Source: Zygotorulaspora mrakii
Lineage: Eukaryota > Ascomycota > Saccharomycetes > Saccharomycetales > Saccharomycetaceae
Assembly (NCBI RefSeq): GCF_013402915.1
Contig: NC_050722.1
Location: 124,001 to 188,000, forward strand
Length of the DNA stretch: 64,000 nt
Direction: 5' to 3'
Position numbers and translations under genes: made by a program. Of the stretch, positions 55,358-64,000 are shown piece by piece. The number at the start of each line of letters is the position of its first letter. The stretch's first letter is position 1. The notes under the pieces were generated by a model, which saw only the letters and a program-made list of their open reading frames with translations, ran no database searches and was not told the DNA's origin.

Positions 55358-58300
55358 CTATTCAAACATATCTAGTGCTTTTTGGATCAACTGCGTGTTG
55401 TTTTCCTTGTCCAGCTCCTTCAGTAGTCGAATGAGTTGAAAGCACATGTCCCAAGAATCTGCCGCTTTTGTGCTGTCGGATGTATTAGCTGCGCTTGTAA
55501 CCAACAAACGCAGCACTGTTAACATCATCTCTTGATCTCTTATTAAATCAACTACAGAAGAATCTGGGTTGCTGCCGTCACTGTTAGTGCTGCCGTTCTG
55601 ATCTTTTGCTTCGCTTTTGTCGATTTCATTGTTTCTTAAGTCTTCAACTAGTTCGGCATCGTAGTTCAAAAACACTATTAACAAAACACCAAGGATCTTC
55701 GCCTCGTTGCCTTCAAGACACCTGGCCAAGAGATCTCTAGGTGTCATTCCAAGACTTGTGAATAGCAGGTTCCAATGCTTGATCTCGGTTTTTCGTAGAC
55801 AGTTGCTTACAATCTCTAACATATCGCTGTGCGCCTTGCTTAGACTGCCCTCATAATTTGCTGGAATATCACAAAGTTTGATTATTTGGATAATGTCATC
55901 TAGGGGTTTGTTCTCTAGAATTTTCGTGGACAGTATTTTCTCAAGAGCAAAGTTAAAGTATCTCACGGGTCTGCACTCTGTCATAATTTTATCTGCCGGT
56001 ACTTTTTGCTCCATCTTTGTAAGAATCAGTTCATCCAAATATATCTTATGTTTGACGACAAATTTTGCATAGTAATCGTGAAATATGCATCTCAATCCGA
56101 GTACAGTAGCCGTCTGGGGCGAAATAGATATCGGATAGCAGTCATCATCAAGTGTCACAGAGAAAAGAGGTGGCTTTTTGTCCCAAAGGTCATCCATATT
56201 GTAAAACTCTTCCTTTTGATTGCAAATAAGAAATATATCATCGATATATACATCGACAATCTTTTCTATATGATCTAGCAAAACTTCGAATACCCATTGT
56301 TCCGATTCTACATTGACAGCTTTAATAAGTTTATTTTCTGAAAAGTACAATAAACCGTCCCTGAAATTCATAAGCCATTCTATTTTATCAGAGCAGATAT
56401 TATTTGGGATATTGACTCTACCGTGCTCGTAAATTTTCCTGATTATATTAACGCCAATTGGATGTATTAATGATATTACAGCAAATCTTAAGATCTGATT
56501 GTTGGTGGTGACAACATTGATTTCAGCGGTTTTAAAGTATTTTTCTTCTTGTTTATCAGACTGATCACTATCTCGTGCCTTCAGCTTCAAGGATTTATAC
56601 TTGCTCAAAGTATTGACATGAATAGTCTGAATACGGGTTGAATCGGGCAATTCGTAGTCCCAAATGCTGTATTTATAAATATCTGAAGTATCCAAATCCT
56701 GCAAACGCAAACGAAAACAGTGTAATCCAATTGACCAATCGTCTTTTTTTATCTGGCATAATAAGTATGAGGTTCCAATCCAATGCATATCTAGGATTGT
56801 TATGTCAATAAAACTATACCACATATTGGTTTCCAAATTGTATAAAAGTAAAATGGCCTTATTCGCCACATATATCGCGGTAAGTTTCATATTTGGATTG
56901 ACTTTTATGAGAGAAACGCAGTTATTGATTGTTCTAGTCGGGAGTTTGATGTATTGGAAGCCATCGCGGCAGAGAGAAGAATCCCCTACAGGTGTATAAA
57001 TTGCAATATCATTATTTGTGTTGTGCAATACATAAGGAGATACCGATCGGGTGTCGGAGAAATTTTGAGTCGATTGTTCCCACAAATTCCATAGTTCGTA
57101 TTCGCCCGTATGTGAAGTCGCTATCAAAGTCATATCTAGATAGCTGAAGGCTGAATAATCAAGAACTGTAGCATTTTCTAGATTATCGTCTTCTAGTGAA
57201 TTGCTAAACAGCAAATTTCCCAATTCAGTATAGAAATAAATGTAATTCTTCTGTGAAACTGCTAAGATAGTACTCCTATTAAGGCCGCAACAGTATTTGG
57301 GTGTGAAAGGAAATTGAAACCTGTAAGTCACTTGTTGCGTTGTGGGATTGTAATAAGTAATAGTGTCATCAGACGCAAAAGCTACATTGCCTTTCAATGT
57401 GAAACAGTTTAACAATGTACCTGTGCCTTCAAGCGGTATCATTTCAACATGTTGTTTCGCCATATCAATGTGATTCATCGTCACTTTATATGGGTCTGAT
57501 GTCTGATCTTGCGACACCACCAATAAATGTCCCTGGTTTATGCAAATCCTTTTTCCATGTGTGATTTCCACCAAAGAAGTACTTTTGAGTCTGAAATCAA
57601 CCAGAGTTAACAATTGAAGACCATGAGGAAACAAAACCAATAAACTCTCCTCTGCTTTATCTTCTTCTACTTCCGAAAGTCTTTTAAACGCATAGAGGTC
57701 CAGTATTTGATAATCGACTTTGAGAACAACCTTAAGTCGTAGTTCAAGCTTCTTCACTGGTAGTTCATCTAGATTTTCCTGGTTATTAGATAGAAATTGT
57801 AAAAATCCTTGTTCTTTGGTTATGGCATAACCGTTCTGAATAACTTTTGAAGACTTATTTTTTTCGAAAACGGTAAGAGTGTCATCATCCACAGAATCAT
57901 CATATTCATGTTCGAACTCCTCATCCACCTTTTCCAAATCCACAACAGGAATGCCAAATGCTTTAAAAACGGTCATGTTGCTTGAATCTTTTAAGATTTG
58001 ATAAGTAAGTAGAAAATTCTTGTCAGTCATGACATAGAATACTAGTTTGCCTTGGTTCCAAACTGAATTGTTTATTTGTTTATCTGATAGCAGGCCCTCC
58101 ACTGCGCTATCTAATGTGACAGAAGATGTCATTGACTTGTTGAGTCCAAACTCTCGAATCGAATCCCCTGTCCTTTCATGACTACTTACATGCGCCATTG
58201 GCTTAAGGTTGTAGATCAGTATTCTTGAGGGTGTCACCATAATAAAAACATTAGTTTGGGGTAACGTTACAGTTTGAAGAATATCATTATTGTTTAGTGC

Positions 58301-58378
58301 AAATTTATCTTGTACGCTTATGCAATTGCCAATTTTAGATCTCTGTGGAGGACTAAGTGGCCAAAGATGATTCGTCAT
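55358..58378 (-). CDS. RIC1: RIC1, subunit of the Ric1-Rgp1 GEF for Ypt6 at the Golgi
   Basis: Ric1 with Rgp1 activates the Rab6-type GTPase Ypt6 and supports retrograde traffic to the late Golgi. The 1006-residue product (S. cerevisiae about 1056) begins MTNHLWPLSPPQRSKIGNC. Its N-terminal part reads as repeated WD/beta-propeller blades (about 1-560). The C-terminal alpha-solenoid (about 760-1006) contains the conserved LRCIFHDYYAKFVVKHKIYLDELI-type region and the YFNFALEKILSTKIL segment of the RIC1 domain. The end is Asn/Asp/Ser-rich with a final helical DMCFQLIRLLKELD. S. cerevisiae RIC1 is YLR039C, next to COX12 (YLR038C), as here. Confidence 0.92.
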   Translation of the reverse strand: MTNHLWPLSPPQRSKIGNCISVQDKFALNNNDILQTVTLPQTNVFIMVTPSRILIYNLKPMAHVSSHERTGDSIREFGLNKSMTSSVTLDSAVEGLLSDKQINNSVWNQGKLVFYVMTDKNFLLTYQILKDSSNMTVFKAFGIPVVDLEKVDEEFEHEYDDSVDDDTLTVFEKNKSSKVIQNGYAITKEQGFLQFLSNNQENLDELPVKKLELRLKVVLKVDYQILDLYAFKRLSEVEEDKAEESLLVLFPHGLQLLTLVDFRLKSTSLVEITHGKRICINQGHLLVVSQDQTSDPYKVTMNHIDMAKQHVEMIPLEGTGTLLNCFTLKGNVAFASDDTITYYNPTTQQVTYRFQFPFTPKYCCGLNRSTILAVSQKNYIYFYTELGNLLFSNSLEDDNLENATVLDYSAFSYLDMTLIATSHTGEYELWNLWEQSTQNFSDTRSVSPYVLHNTNNDIAIYTPVGDSSLCRDGFQYIKLPTRTINNCVSLIKVNPNMKLTAIYVANKAILLLYNLETNMWYSFIDITILDMHWIGTSYLLCQIKKDDWSIGLHCFRLRLQDLDTSDIYKYSIWDYELPDSTRIQTIHVNTLSKYKSLKLKARDSDQSDKQEEKYFKTAEINVVTTNNQILRFAVISLIHPIGVNIIRKIYEHGRVNIPNNICSDKIEWLMNFRDGLLYFSENKLIKAVNVESEQWVFEVLLDHIEKIVDVYIDDIFLICNQKEEFYNMDDLWDKKPPLFSVTLDDDCYPISISPQTATVLGLRCIFHDYYAKFVVKHKIYLDELILTKMEQKVPADKIMTECRPVRYFNFALEKILSTKILENKPLDDIIQIIKLCDIPANYEGSLSKAHSDMLEIVSNCLRKTEIKHWNLLFTSLGMTPRDLLARCLEGNEAKILGVLLIVFLNYDAELVEDLRNNEIDKSEAKDQNGSTNSDGSNPDSSVVDLIRDQEMMLTVLRLLVTSAANTSDSTKAADSWDMCFQLIRLLKELDKENNTQLIQKALDMFE

Positions 58379-58688
58379 AACCGTGTTGTTCTTTGTCTTT
58401 TCCCTCTTTCGTATATATGTGAAGGGAAGCTTCTTTCGCAGATTCGGTCTCTATTTCTACGTGAAAGGAAAAAAGGTAATGGGTGAAGTACTATAACTAC
58501 AGTTCAGAAAAAGAGACAGTGACTGGAATTTGACTCCCCGGTTCATGCATTTGCTCCGGTTCGTTGTTTACATTCTTTCAAATTTCAAGATTGATACATT
58601 GATGGGGACGATTGCAGAACAGAGCAATGTACACTAACGATTACTTCGCTATATTATAACATACAAAATTTGGTGTATATCCAGCCTT
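58379..58688. other. intergenic region between RRB1 3' end and RIC1 promoter
   Basis: The 310 bp hold the RIC1 promoter; no recognisable strong motif, gene or repeat is seen. Confidence 0.55.
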
Positions 58689-60230
58689 CTACACACTTAT
58701 AGTTTTCCAGATATTTAGACCATCTGTTCCAGTACTCAACAGACAACCCGGAATTTGCTTATGCCATTTGACATCCTTTACTTCTTTTTGCCAGTGAACA
58801 AATAATAATTGTGGAGGAATCTCTTGTAGTTCTTTTGTTTCTGCAGCCTGTTGCTTTATTTCCTCGTCATCAGCTTCCACTGACAAGTCCCATAATGTAA
58901 CAGTGTTATCCTCTGATGCAACGGCGATGATGGATTCGTCCAATGGATTGAAACTGATGGAAGTGATAGCACTCTTATGGAAATCATACTGCGCCACTGG
59001 TTGAGCGCTTTCAGAATTGTGAGGAGCAAATTGTCTCAAATCCCAAATACCCCATGTACCATTATCGTCACCACTGGCCAATAGATACCCAATTTTCTCA
59101 TTCCAACTTATCACGTTGACATCTGTTGAGGAAGCTTTTGCAGAAATGGCAGGCTTATGTTTCTTAGATCTTGTATCCCAGATTCTTATATATCCATCAC
59201 AACCGCAACTTGCAAAAACAGTTGATTCGGTACGCGACCACTGAAGATCTTCAACTGACAAATTATTTGCAACAGTAAATGGCTGTTTATCGGTAACCCA
59301 TTTCGATGTATGACGTTGTGTATAGTATATTTGGCCACTGCAATCACCAGTAACCAATGCACCAGTTTTGATTAATGGTGACCAATCCAAACCGTAACCC
59401 TCAACGTTGCCGTGATTTTTAACCACATGCATAGGTCTTTTAGCAGATTTGGGAATTTGATAGCCGGGCGTATTGAAAGCCTTTGTTTGTGGGGCCAAAT
59501 CAAAAATGTAAACTTCACCGTTTTCAGACATTGATGCTGTAAGAACCTCTTGAGCTGATGATGCAAATGGTGACACTTTCAGTCTGTTTGTCGTATCTTT
59601 CAGAGAAATGTTTTCATTTTCGATAACTGGATCAGCATCAGCATCTTCATCGTCGTCATTATCAGCCTCGTCATCATCCTCGCCCTTAACCAACGTTTTG
59701 TTAAGCTGCGAAAGTTGCAAGACCATCAATTCGTTATCCTTCTTTTTGGATGCTTGAGTCGCCGTTGCCATCAACAGTGACTGTGGATAACTTCTACGCT
59801 CGGATCCCAAAGAATCTGGGATAACATCGATTGTCAAACAAGGCCATGGGAGATTTACATTATGCAACATTTCATAAACAGTTGGATCAGCTTCTAAAAC
59901 TTCATCAGGCCCTAGTGGACGAGATTTGTGGGGCAAATATAATTCCTGCTTCTCTTGCTCATTTGCTTGATCCTGCTCTAATAAAGCTTGAGCATTTTGA
60001 TTTTTCTTATCGATCTGATCGCCTTCAGCCTCATCGTCGAATTCTTCTTCATTGTCAACTTCTATTATTTCACCATCACTTTCAAATTCGTCACTGTATT
60101 CATCTTCAAATTCGCCCATTGGTATATCCGGTTCATTGCTGGTGTGTGCTGTTTTTGGAACATCCTGAGCATCAATCTTCGCCGAGACAGCTCTCTGCTC
60201 CTCTTCTGGATTCAGACTTCTTTTGGACAT
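58689..60230 (-). CDS. RRB1: RRB1, WD40 chaperone of ribosomal protein Rpl3
   Basis: Rrb1 (GRWD1 homologue) is an essential nuclear protein that binds newly made Rpl3 and delivers it to early pre-60S particles. The 513-residue product (S. cerevisiae 511) has an acidic N-terminus (about residues 37-75). The CAF1C_H4-binding region follows ([31 protein letters not shown], about 102-133), then an acidic loop (about 180-200) and a seven-bladed WD40 propeller (about 225-510). Blade ends such as IRIWDT, WGIWDL and VTLWDL are visible. The ATG at 60230 matches the family start. The promoter has adjacent PAC and RRPE elements at 60320-60339, the signature of ribosome-biogenesis genes. In S. cerevisiae it is YMR131C. 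Confidence 0.96.
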   Translation of the reverse strand: MSKRSLNPEEEQRAVSAKIDAQDVPKTAHTSNEPDIPMGEFEDEYSDEFESDGEIIEVDNEEEFDDEAEGDQIDKKNQNAQALLEQDQANEQEKQELYLPHKSRPLGPDEVLEADPTVYEMLHNVNLPWPCLTIDVIPDSLGSERRSYPQSLLMATATQASKKKDNELMVLQLSQLNKTLVKGEDDDEADNDDDEDADADPVIENENISLKDTTNRLKVSPFASSAQEVLTASMSENGEVYIFDLAPQTKAFNTPGYQIPKSAKRPMHVVKNHGNVEGYGLDWSPLIKTGALVTGDCSGQIYYTQRHTSKWVTDKQPFTVANNLSVEDLQWSRTESTVFASCGCDGYIRIWDTRSKKHKPAISAKASSTDVNVISWNEKIGYLLASGDDNGTWGIWDLRQFAPHNSESAQPVAQYDFHKSAITSISFNPLDESIIAVASEDNTVTLWDLSVEADDEEIKQQAAETKELQEIPPQLLFVHWQKEVKDVKWHKQIPGCLLSTGTDGLNIWKTISV

Positions 60231-60319
60231 AACTTATAGAAGATATTTCTACTCTATCAATCTACCCCCTAACCTGCAAATTGTCAATGCTGTTTAATAG
60301 GACTTCCTTCTATCTCAAC

Positions 60320-60339
60320 CTCATCGCATAAAATTTTTC
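60320..60339. promoter_or_regulatory. PAC and RRPE elements upstream of RRB1
   Basis: CTCATCGC (60320-60327, PAC reverse complement) and AAAATTTTTC (60330-60339, RRPE) stand two bases apart, about 90-110 bp upstream of the RRB1 ATG. This paired arrangement is the standard ribosome-biogenesis promoter signature. Confidence 0.75.
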
Positions 60340-60358
60340 AAGGTTGAGTTTTTAAAAG

Positions 60359-60374
60359 AAAAAAAAAAAAAAAG
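60359..60374 (+). repeat. A16 homopolymer in the RRB1 promoter
   Basis: A run of 16 A lies just upstream of the PAC/RRPE pair. Poly(dA:dT) tracts exclude nucleosomes, so it probably helps to keep this promoter open. Confidence 0.8.
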
Positions 60375-60459
60375 ATACAGAAATTGCCCACTTTGAAAAA
60401 GTAAAGCTGTGAATAAGAGTATAGGGAGGGTATCATGCTGCTTATTTATCTTTATTATT

Positions 60460-61071
60460 TTATACATCTTGATGAATGTTCTCCCTTGAAATTTCTCGCT
60501 TTTTTGAAAGCTTCTTAAGCCTTTTGCGCTCCTTTTCTTCTTCCAGTAGCCTCTCTTTCATAACTTGGATATAGTTAAGAAAGAAATCTCCGTCTTTAGT
60601 TTTTTTTGCACGATGTAACGTTTCTTCAACATCCTCGAAAAGCTCCACCCTCGTTTTGGCCAAACGATTCAGTAATTTTTGGTCTCTGCCATGGCAGACT
60701 AATTTCTGGCATCTTTGTAAGGATTTGAAAGAAACCTCCCCTGGTTTAAAATCCTTACTCTTCCGAAGATTATGCCATGGCGTACATAAAATGGTACAAT
60801 GGCTCATCTTATTTCCTTGAATAGATTCTGATTTGCATAGCTGCAAGCAGTCATTCACAACCTCCTGCGGTACGTCTGCGATTGATTTCTCATCTGCAAA
60901 CAATTTCAGGTATATGTGGCCGCTTGAATAATTATCAACATGAAACCAAACGTAGCCCAGTTCGCGGTAACCCCATTTTATGAGAAGATCATTCTCAAAT
61001 TTGTCCTTTCCTGTTACAACTTGGTACGACCTCAAGGAGCCCTCTGGTTGCGATTGGTAAAAATAGACCAT
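60460..61071 (-). CDS. JLP2: JLP2, NFACT-R (DUF814) family protein, CCDC25 homologue
   Basis: Jlp2 is a small conserved protein of unknown function carrying the NFACT-R domain, shared with Rqc2-type proteins and human CCDC25. The 203-residue product (S. cerevisiae 208) begins MVYFYQSQPEG. The NFACT-R fold spans about residues 1-120, with GRDKFENDLLIKWGY-like and DVWFHVDNYSSGHIYLKL-like segments. A basic Lys/Arg/Glu-rich coiled tail follows (about 150-203). The ATG at 61071 is the first in frame. It is divergent from REC114, with about 227 bp between start codons, as for S. cerevisiae YMR132C and YMR133W. Confidence 0.93.
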   Translation of the reverse strand: MVYFYQSQPEGSLRSYQVVTGKDKFENDLLIKWGYRELGYVWFHVDNYSSGHIYLKLFADEKSIADVPQEVVNDCLQLCKSESIQGNKMSHCTILCTPWHNLRKSKDFKPGEVSFKSLQRCQKLVCHGRDQKLLNRLAKTRVELFEDVEETLHRAKKTKDGDFFLNYIQVMKERLLEEEKERKRLKKLSKKREISRENIHQDV

Positions 61072-61204
61072 CCTTCAAGCCCCATTCAGCCAATGGTGCT
61101 TGCTAGATGTGATATGCTTCTCTTTGTATACGTAATGAAAAATCTCTTGTTAGTTTCTTTGCGTTTGTCCGGTAGTGCGATGGCAAGTCGGACAAAAAAA
61201 ACCA

Positions 61205-61214
61205 TCGGCGGCTA
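61205..61214 (+). promoter_or_regulatory. URS1 (Ume6) site upstream of REC114
   Basis: TCGGCGGCTA is a full match to the URS1 consensus bound by Ume6, which represses early meiotic genes in mitosis and activates them with Ime1. It lies 85 bp upstream of the REC114 ATG and 134 bp from the JLP2 ATG. Confidence 0.75.
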
Positions 61215-61298
61215 AAAGTTCAACCACATTTAAACTCACCTCCTGGAGAACTAGATCATTATACATACATTATAAATCGTGACAAGATCGAATTGGAG

Positions 61299-62582
61299 AT
61301 GAAAGAATATTTTTCTATGCAGGTTAAAACTTATTCAGCTTATGCAAAACTGGCTCAAGCCCCATTTGGGTTTCAAATGCCATGCAAACCTACAGACGCG
61401 AAAGCATGGTATCACATACCTACAGGCAATATAAAGTTCGCAATCTTTGAAGCTGAAAGTGGTTGTTTGATTATCAAGGTGGAAAAGGATGGGATAATCA
61501 TGGAAATCGCGAGTGTTGACATATTCGGTAGCGACAAGTACATTCAGTTTTCTGCTCGATCGCCTTCAATATCATGTAAATATATTGTTCGACAGGGCAT
61601 AAACTTATTCATCAAGCGATTCCAGATAGCCTTTCATGATGAAAAGGACTTTGCTAAAACATGTAGCACACTTTCCTATCTCAGGTTTGTCGTGAAAAAT
61701 GCAAGGCCCAGTATACCACTGAATAATGCTGTACACAACTCGCAGCTCCCTTCAGATATGAGGGAAAAATTACCATATAAATCAAATCAGTTTTCACAAA
61801 CGACTCAAATCTATCAGACACCTTCGATTTTGCCTTGTGAAGACGAAAGAAAAGACCTAAATGATGCTTTAAACCCGATCAGCTCTCAGCAAGCACTATT
61901 GTATGATAGTTTTTCTCAGAACTCCGAACAATATCAAACTATTCAGGGCATTGTAGGGACAACTGAGGCTGGACATACTAACGTCACACTTTCAGCTAAG
62001 CAAAGCATTTCCAGGTGCTTGGAACCTGCTGGTACTGACAATGGTACGGATCTTGGTGTTACTCTTGTCGATGAACCTTCTGACAAGGAGATCCCGGGTT
62101 TAAAAAGCAAAATGGAAGCAGCACTCAGTACCAGGCAGTCAGAGGATCATTACGAACCGACCGAAGTACCAGATGAACCTGAAAATACGCGATTTTTACC
62201 TGCGTATACAACAAAGGGTTTGGGTAAGTCGATTGAGAGCGCTCTTCCCACTGCCTCTGCAAACCCTACCTTGCCCGTCTCTGAACCAAATGCAACGAGG
62301 CAACCAATTGTTCCAGCCCAATGTGAGAAAAAGGAAATCCGCCCAGGAGAGAGACTTCACAAGGAAAGCATGGAAAAGCCAATAGAACAGTCTCTGGGAA
62401 AGACAAACCCAATAATGGCAAGAACTGAGGTGAAAAAAGGCCTACCAAAAGTAAGTATTACGAAGAGGATTATTGCACAAAAAATGAAGGATGAAAACTT
62501 TATGAAATGGGTTAAAAAGGTTGAGTCCTCTATGTTAGAAATGTCCAAGACAGAAAAAGAAAAATATAATACTAAAAGCTAA
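61299..62582 (+). CDS. REC114: REC114, meiotic double-strand-break factor
   Basis: Rec114 forms the RMM condensate (with Mei4 and Mer2) that recruits Spo11 to chromosome axes. From the ATG at 61299 the product is 427 residues (S. cerevisiae 428). The N-terminus (about 1-145) is the PH-like domain with the short signature motifs, beginning MKEYFSMQVKTYSAYAKL. A disordered Ser/Thr/Pro/Glu-rich middle follows. The C-terminal helix KMKDENFMKWVKKVESSMLEM matches the Mei4-binding end. S. cerevisiae REC114 has an intron near its 3' end; here the frame is open through the conserved C-terminus and no intron is needed. A URS1 site lies 85 bp upstream. The stop is only 8 bp from that of the convergent AFB1-like gene. 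Confidence 0.88.
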   Translation: MKEYFSMQVKTYSAYAKLAQAPFGFQMPCKPTDAKAWYHIPTGNIKFAIFEAESGCLIIKVEKDGIIMEIASVDIFGSDKYIQFSARSPSISCKYIVRQGINLFIKRFQIAFHDEKDFAKTCSTLSYLRFVVKNARPSIPLNNAVHNSQLPSDMREKLPYKSNQFSQTTQIYQTPSILPCEDERKDLNDALNPISSQQALLYDSFSQNSEQYQTIQGIVGTTEAGHTNVTLSAKQSISRCLEPAGTDNGTDLGVTLVDEPSDKEIPGLKSKMEAALSTRQSEDHYEPTEVPDEPENTRFLPAYTTKGLGKSIESALPTASANPTLPVSEPNATRQPIVPAQCEKKEIRPGERLHKESMEKPIEQSLGKTNPIMARTEVKKGLPKVSITKRIIAQKMKDENFMKWVKKVESSMLEMSKTEKEKYNTKS

Positions 62583-62590
62583 AATCTCCA

Positions 62591-63244
62591 TTACAGCAAA
62601 AGACTCATGAGGATTAAAAAAATGGATGAAAGGCTCCATTGGCAAATGTGTCCTCTGTTCTCTGAGAAACTAGATCCAGAACTCGTCCGTGCAACGGATG
62701 TTGTACTATCAATCGACTGTGTAATGTTAGCTGCCGCTGAGTGCAAACTTGATGAAACTCTTGAAGTTGAATTAGCAAAATTAGCAGTAATTGAGGGTTG
62801 CGACTGTGTTGCTGTTATTTCATTTTGCGTGGCTGTAGTAGCGTCAGTAACGAAGTATTGAGGCAGGTACAACGTCGACATGGAAGCGTCCGAAAGTAAA
62901 GTGCTATACCACGGAAATGCACTGATAAAGGTATTGAAAGTGGTGAAAGGGAAATTTTCGGCGACATCTTCTGCTAAGTCAGCCGTACCAGGAAGTGCCT
63001 GTAAGTGAAAAAAATAGTTCTTGACGTCCTGCGGTAGTGTCATTGAATGTTGGCTCATGTACGAAGAATATTGAGGTTGGTTGTAATTATAGTCAAAGAA
63101 AAAAATGGAATAAAACCCCATATTCGCACTAGCTGCTGCTAGCTGTGCTGAGGATGCGGTCATCGAGCTCTCTGTTAAAGCATTGCACATGCTTAATGTA
63201 AGAAAAATGGCGATTAACCTCATGTTGCATATTTTTAATGGCAT
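62591..63244 (-). CDS. AFB1: AFB1-like GPI cell-wall protein with SRP1/TIP1-type domain
   Basis: The 217-residue product looks like a secreted, GPI-anchored wall protein. It has a hydrophobic N-terminal signal (about residues 9-24; an alternative ATG at 63223 gives a tighter signal peptide). A folded N-terminal region contains FPFTTFNTFISAFPWYSTLL, which resembles the PWYSxRL signature of the SRP1/TIP1 (PAU/TIR) domain. A Ser/Thr-rich stalk with N-glycosylation sites (about 140-195) and a C-terminal hydrophobic GPI-type signal (SLSSIFLILMSLLL) follow. S. cerevisiae AFB1 (YLR040C), an alpha-cell-specific a-factor barrier protein, follows RIC1 in the same orientation. I infer orthology from this position, architecture and size (about 224 there). 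Confidence 0.7.
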   Translation of the reverse strand: MPLKICNMRLIAIFLTLSMCNALTESSMTASSAQLAAASANMGFYSIFFFDYNYNQPQYSSYMSQHSMTLPQDVKNYFFHLQALPGTADLAEDVAENFPFTTFNTFISAFPWYSTLLSDASMSTLYLPQYFVTDATTATQNEITATQSQPSITANFANSTSRVSSSLHSAAANITQSIDSTTSVARTSSGSSFSENRGHICQWSLSSIFLILMSLLL

Positions 63245-64000
63245 CCGGTCTCCCTTCGTTTCGATAGCATTTTTACGGTTTTCTATATTGCTTTAATCCT
63301 CTTTTCCAGTAACCTCTTATATATTAACCAATTACCGTATATTTCTTGCTTGCGATGAGTTTCCTCTTTCGGCGCTTAATAGGTCTTGAGGCTGATGAAC
63401 TTCAACTGATTTAGGGCGGCAAAAGCGAACAATATACTAATTTTTTTTTTTGCCCTTCAACAGATCTGAAACTTCATTCTACTTTGAGCTTTGAATGTAG
63501 TTTTGCTTCATGGTCCGTCGCTCCTCAGGTGACTGCCTCGTTACATATGAAGAACATGAAGTGAAATGTGTGCTAAAACATGACAAAATCATGCCCTCGG
63601 CCAACCTTTCCCGCAAAGTCATAGCTAATGAATTTTCGGTATTACTCCGGTATGTTCCCTCTCAATCCCATTCTACCATTATGCAATTATTTCCTTATCA
63701 ATTGTCACATTGTCAAAGCGAGTCATACATTACCTTTGGAAGCCAATCCAGTGAGAACGGGCACAACATTGTGCCATGCAAGATTGAAACCTCAACAATC
63801 TAAAATGATTCGAGCTTTCAGACATCTTTGATGAAGTTCAAATGTATTTGCTCTTGCCACAGTTTACGTTTACCGTGCATGTAGTCGTCTAGTGCTGAAA
63901 ACATACGTGTCCGATCGAGCTTTCATCTCCCGATGCAACAAGTATAAATCATAGAAAGTAAAAAGTGTCGACAGCCTTCTCCCAACTCAAATAAGAGTCC
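63245..64000. other. intergenic region at the right edge
   Basis: This 756-bp tail holds the promoter of the AFB1-like gene, an 11-T run (63441-63451) and a TATAAAT near 63,942 that could serve a gene beyond the window on the plus strand. A 97-codon open frame starting with ATG at 63,510 is unrecognised and not protein-like enough to call. On synteny grounds the next gene would be an ERG29/YMR134W-type gene. Confidence 0.5.

Noticed and set aside
62450..62599. Possible 3' intron in REC114 (GTAAGT at 62450, TACTAAA near 62568, ACAG near 62599), since the S. cerevisiae gene has an intron near its end
   Set aside because: Splicing would remove the conserved C-terminal helix KDENFMKWVKKVE, while the unspliced frame encodes it and ends cleanly at 62582.
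63510..63803. 97-codon ATG-started plus-strand frame near the right edge
   Set aside because: Composition is not protein-like, no motif or signal is visible and it has no syntenic counterpart I know of. Conservation in relatives would be needed.

Overview
This is eukaryotic DNA from the nuclear genome of a budding yeast in the family Saccharomycetaceae. About thirty intron-poor genes recognisable as orthologues of Saccharomyces cerevisiae genes are packed on both strands, with short intergenic regions. The two introns I can see use GTATGT donors and TACTAAC-type branch points. The gene order indicates a lineage that did not go through the yeast whole-genome duplication. Genes that lie on two different S. 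cerevisiae chromosomes are interleaved here on one, and genes that are duplicated in S. cerevisiae (TPM1/TPM2, EPO1/YLR031W) occur once within this block. I cannot fix the genus from sequence alone; Kluyveromyces, Lachancea and the Zygosaccharomyces/Torulaspora group are candidates. All S. cerevisiae chromosome assignments and protein lengths are from memory.

Left block (1-22,841): CCT2 (5' end cut by the window), END3, AXL2, a mitochondrial ACOT9-type acyl-CoA thioesterase that S. cerevisiae seems to lack, SAL1, REV7, PMS1, SWS2, EOS1, TPM1/2, NIS1 and TMA108. This interleaves S. cerevisiae chromosomes IX (YIL142W-YIL137C) and XIV (YNL084C-YNL078W).

Junction (about 22,842-25,059): gene-poor DNA with one 97-codon Ser/Ala-rich membrane-protein gene and a 28-bp tandem duplication. 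Here the synteny switches.

Right block (25,060-63,244): PKR1, EPO1, STO1 (intron), DLT1, RAD5, SAS2, ECM16, RSC58 (intron), SMF3, POM152, MLH2, DPI35, a tRNA-Ala(UGC) gene, COX12, RIC1, RRB1, JLP2, REC114 and an AFB1-like cell-wall protein. This interleaves chromosomes XIII (YMR123W-YMR133W) and XII (YLR031W-YLR040C).

The genes do not form a pathway cluster, but several themes recur: two MutL proteins (PMS1, MLH2), post-replication repair and translesion synthesis (RAD5, REV7), bud-site and neck proteins (AXL2, NIS1, EPO1, TPM), ribosome biogenesis (ECM16, RRB1) and meiosis (REC114). Promoters carry textbook yeast sites that fit the genes: MCB/SBF motifs at PMS1, RAD5 and AXL2; PAC plus RRPE at ECM16 and RRB1; URS1 at REC114; an Aft-type iron element at SMF3. 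I found no transposon, LTR, CRISPR array or clear horizontally acquired island. The least explained structure is a GC-rich nested inverted repeat with a 10-bp tandem repeat between TPM and NIS1 (18,300-18,418).
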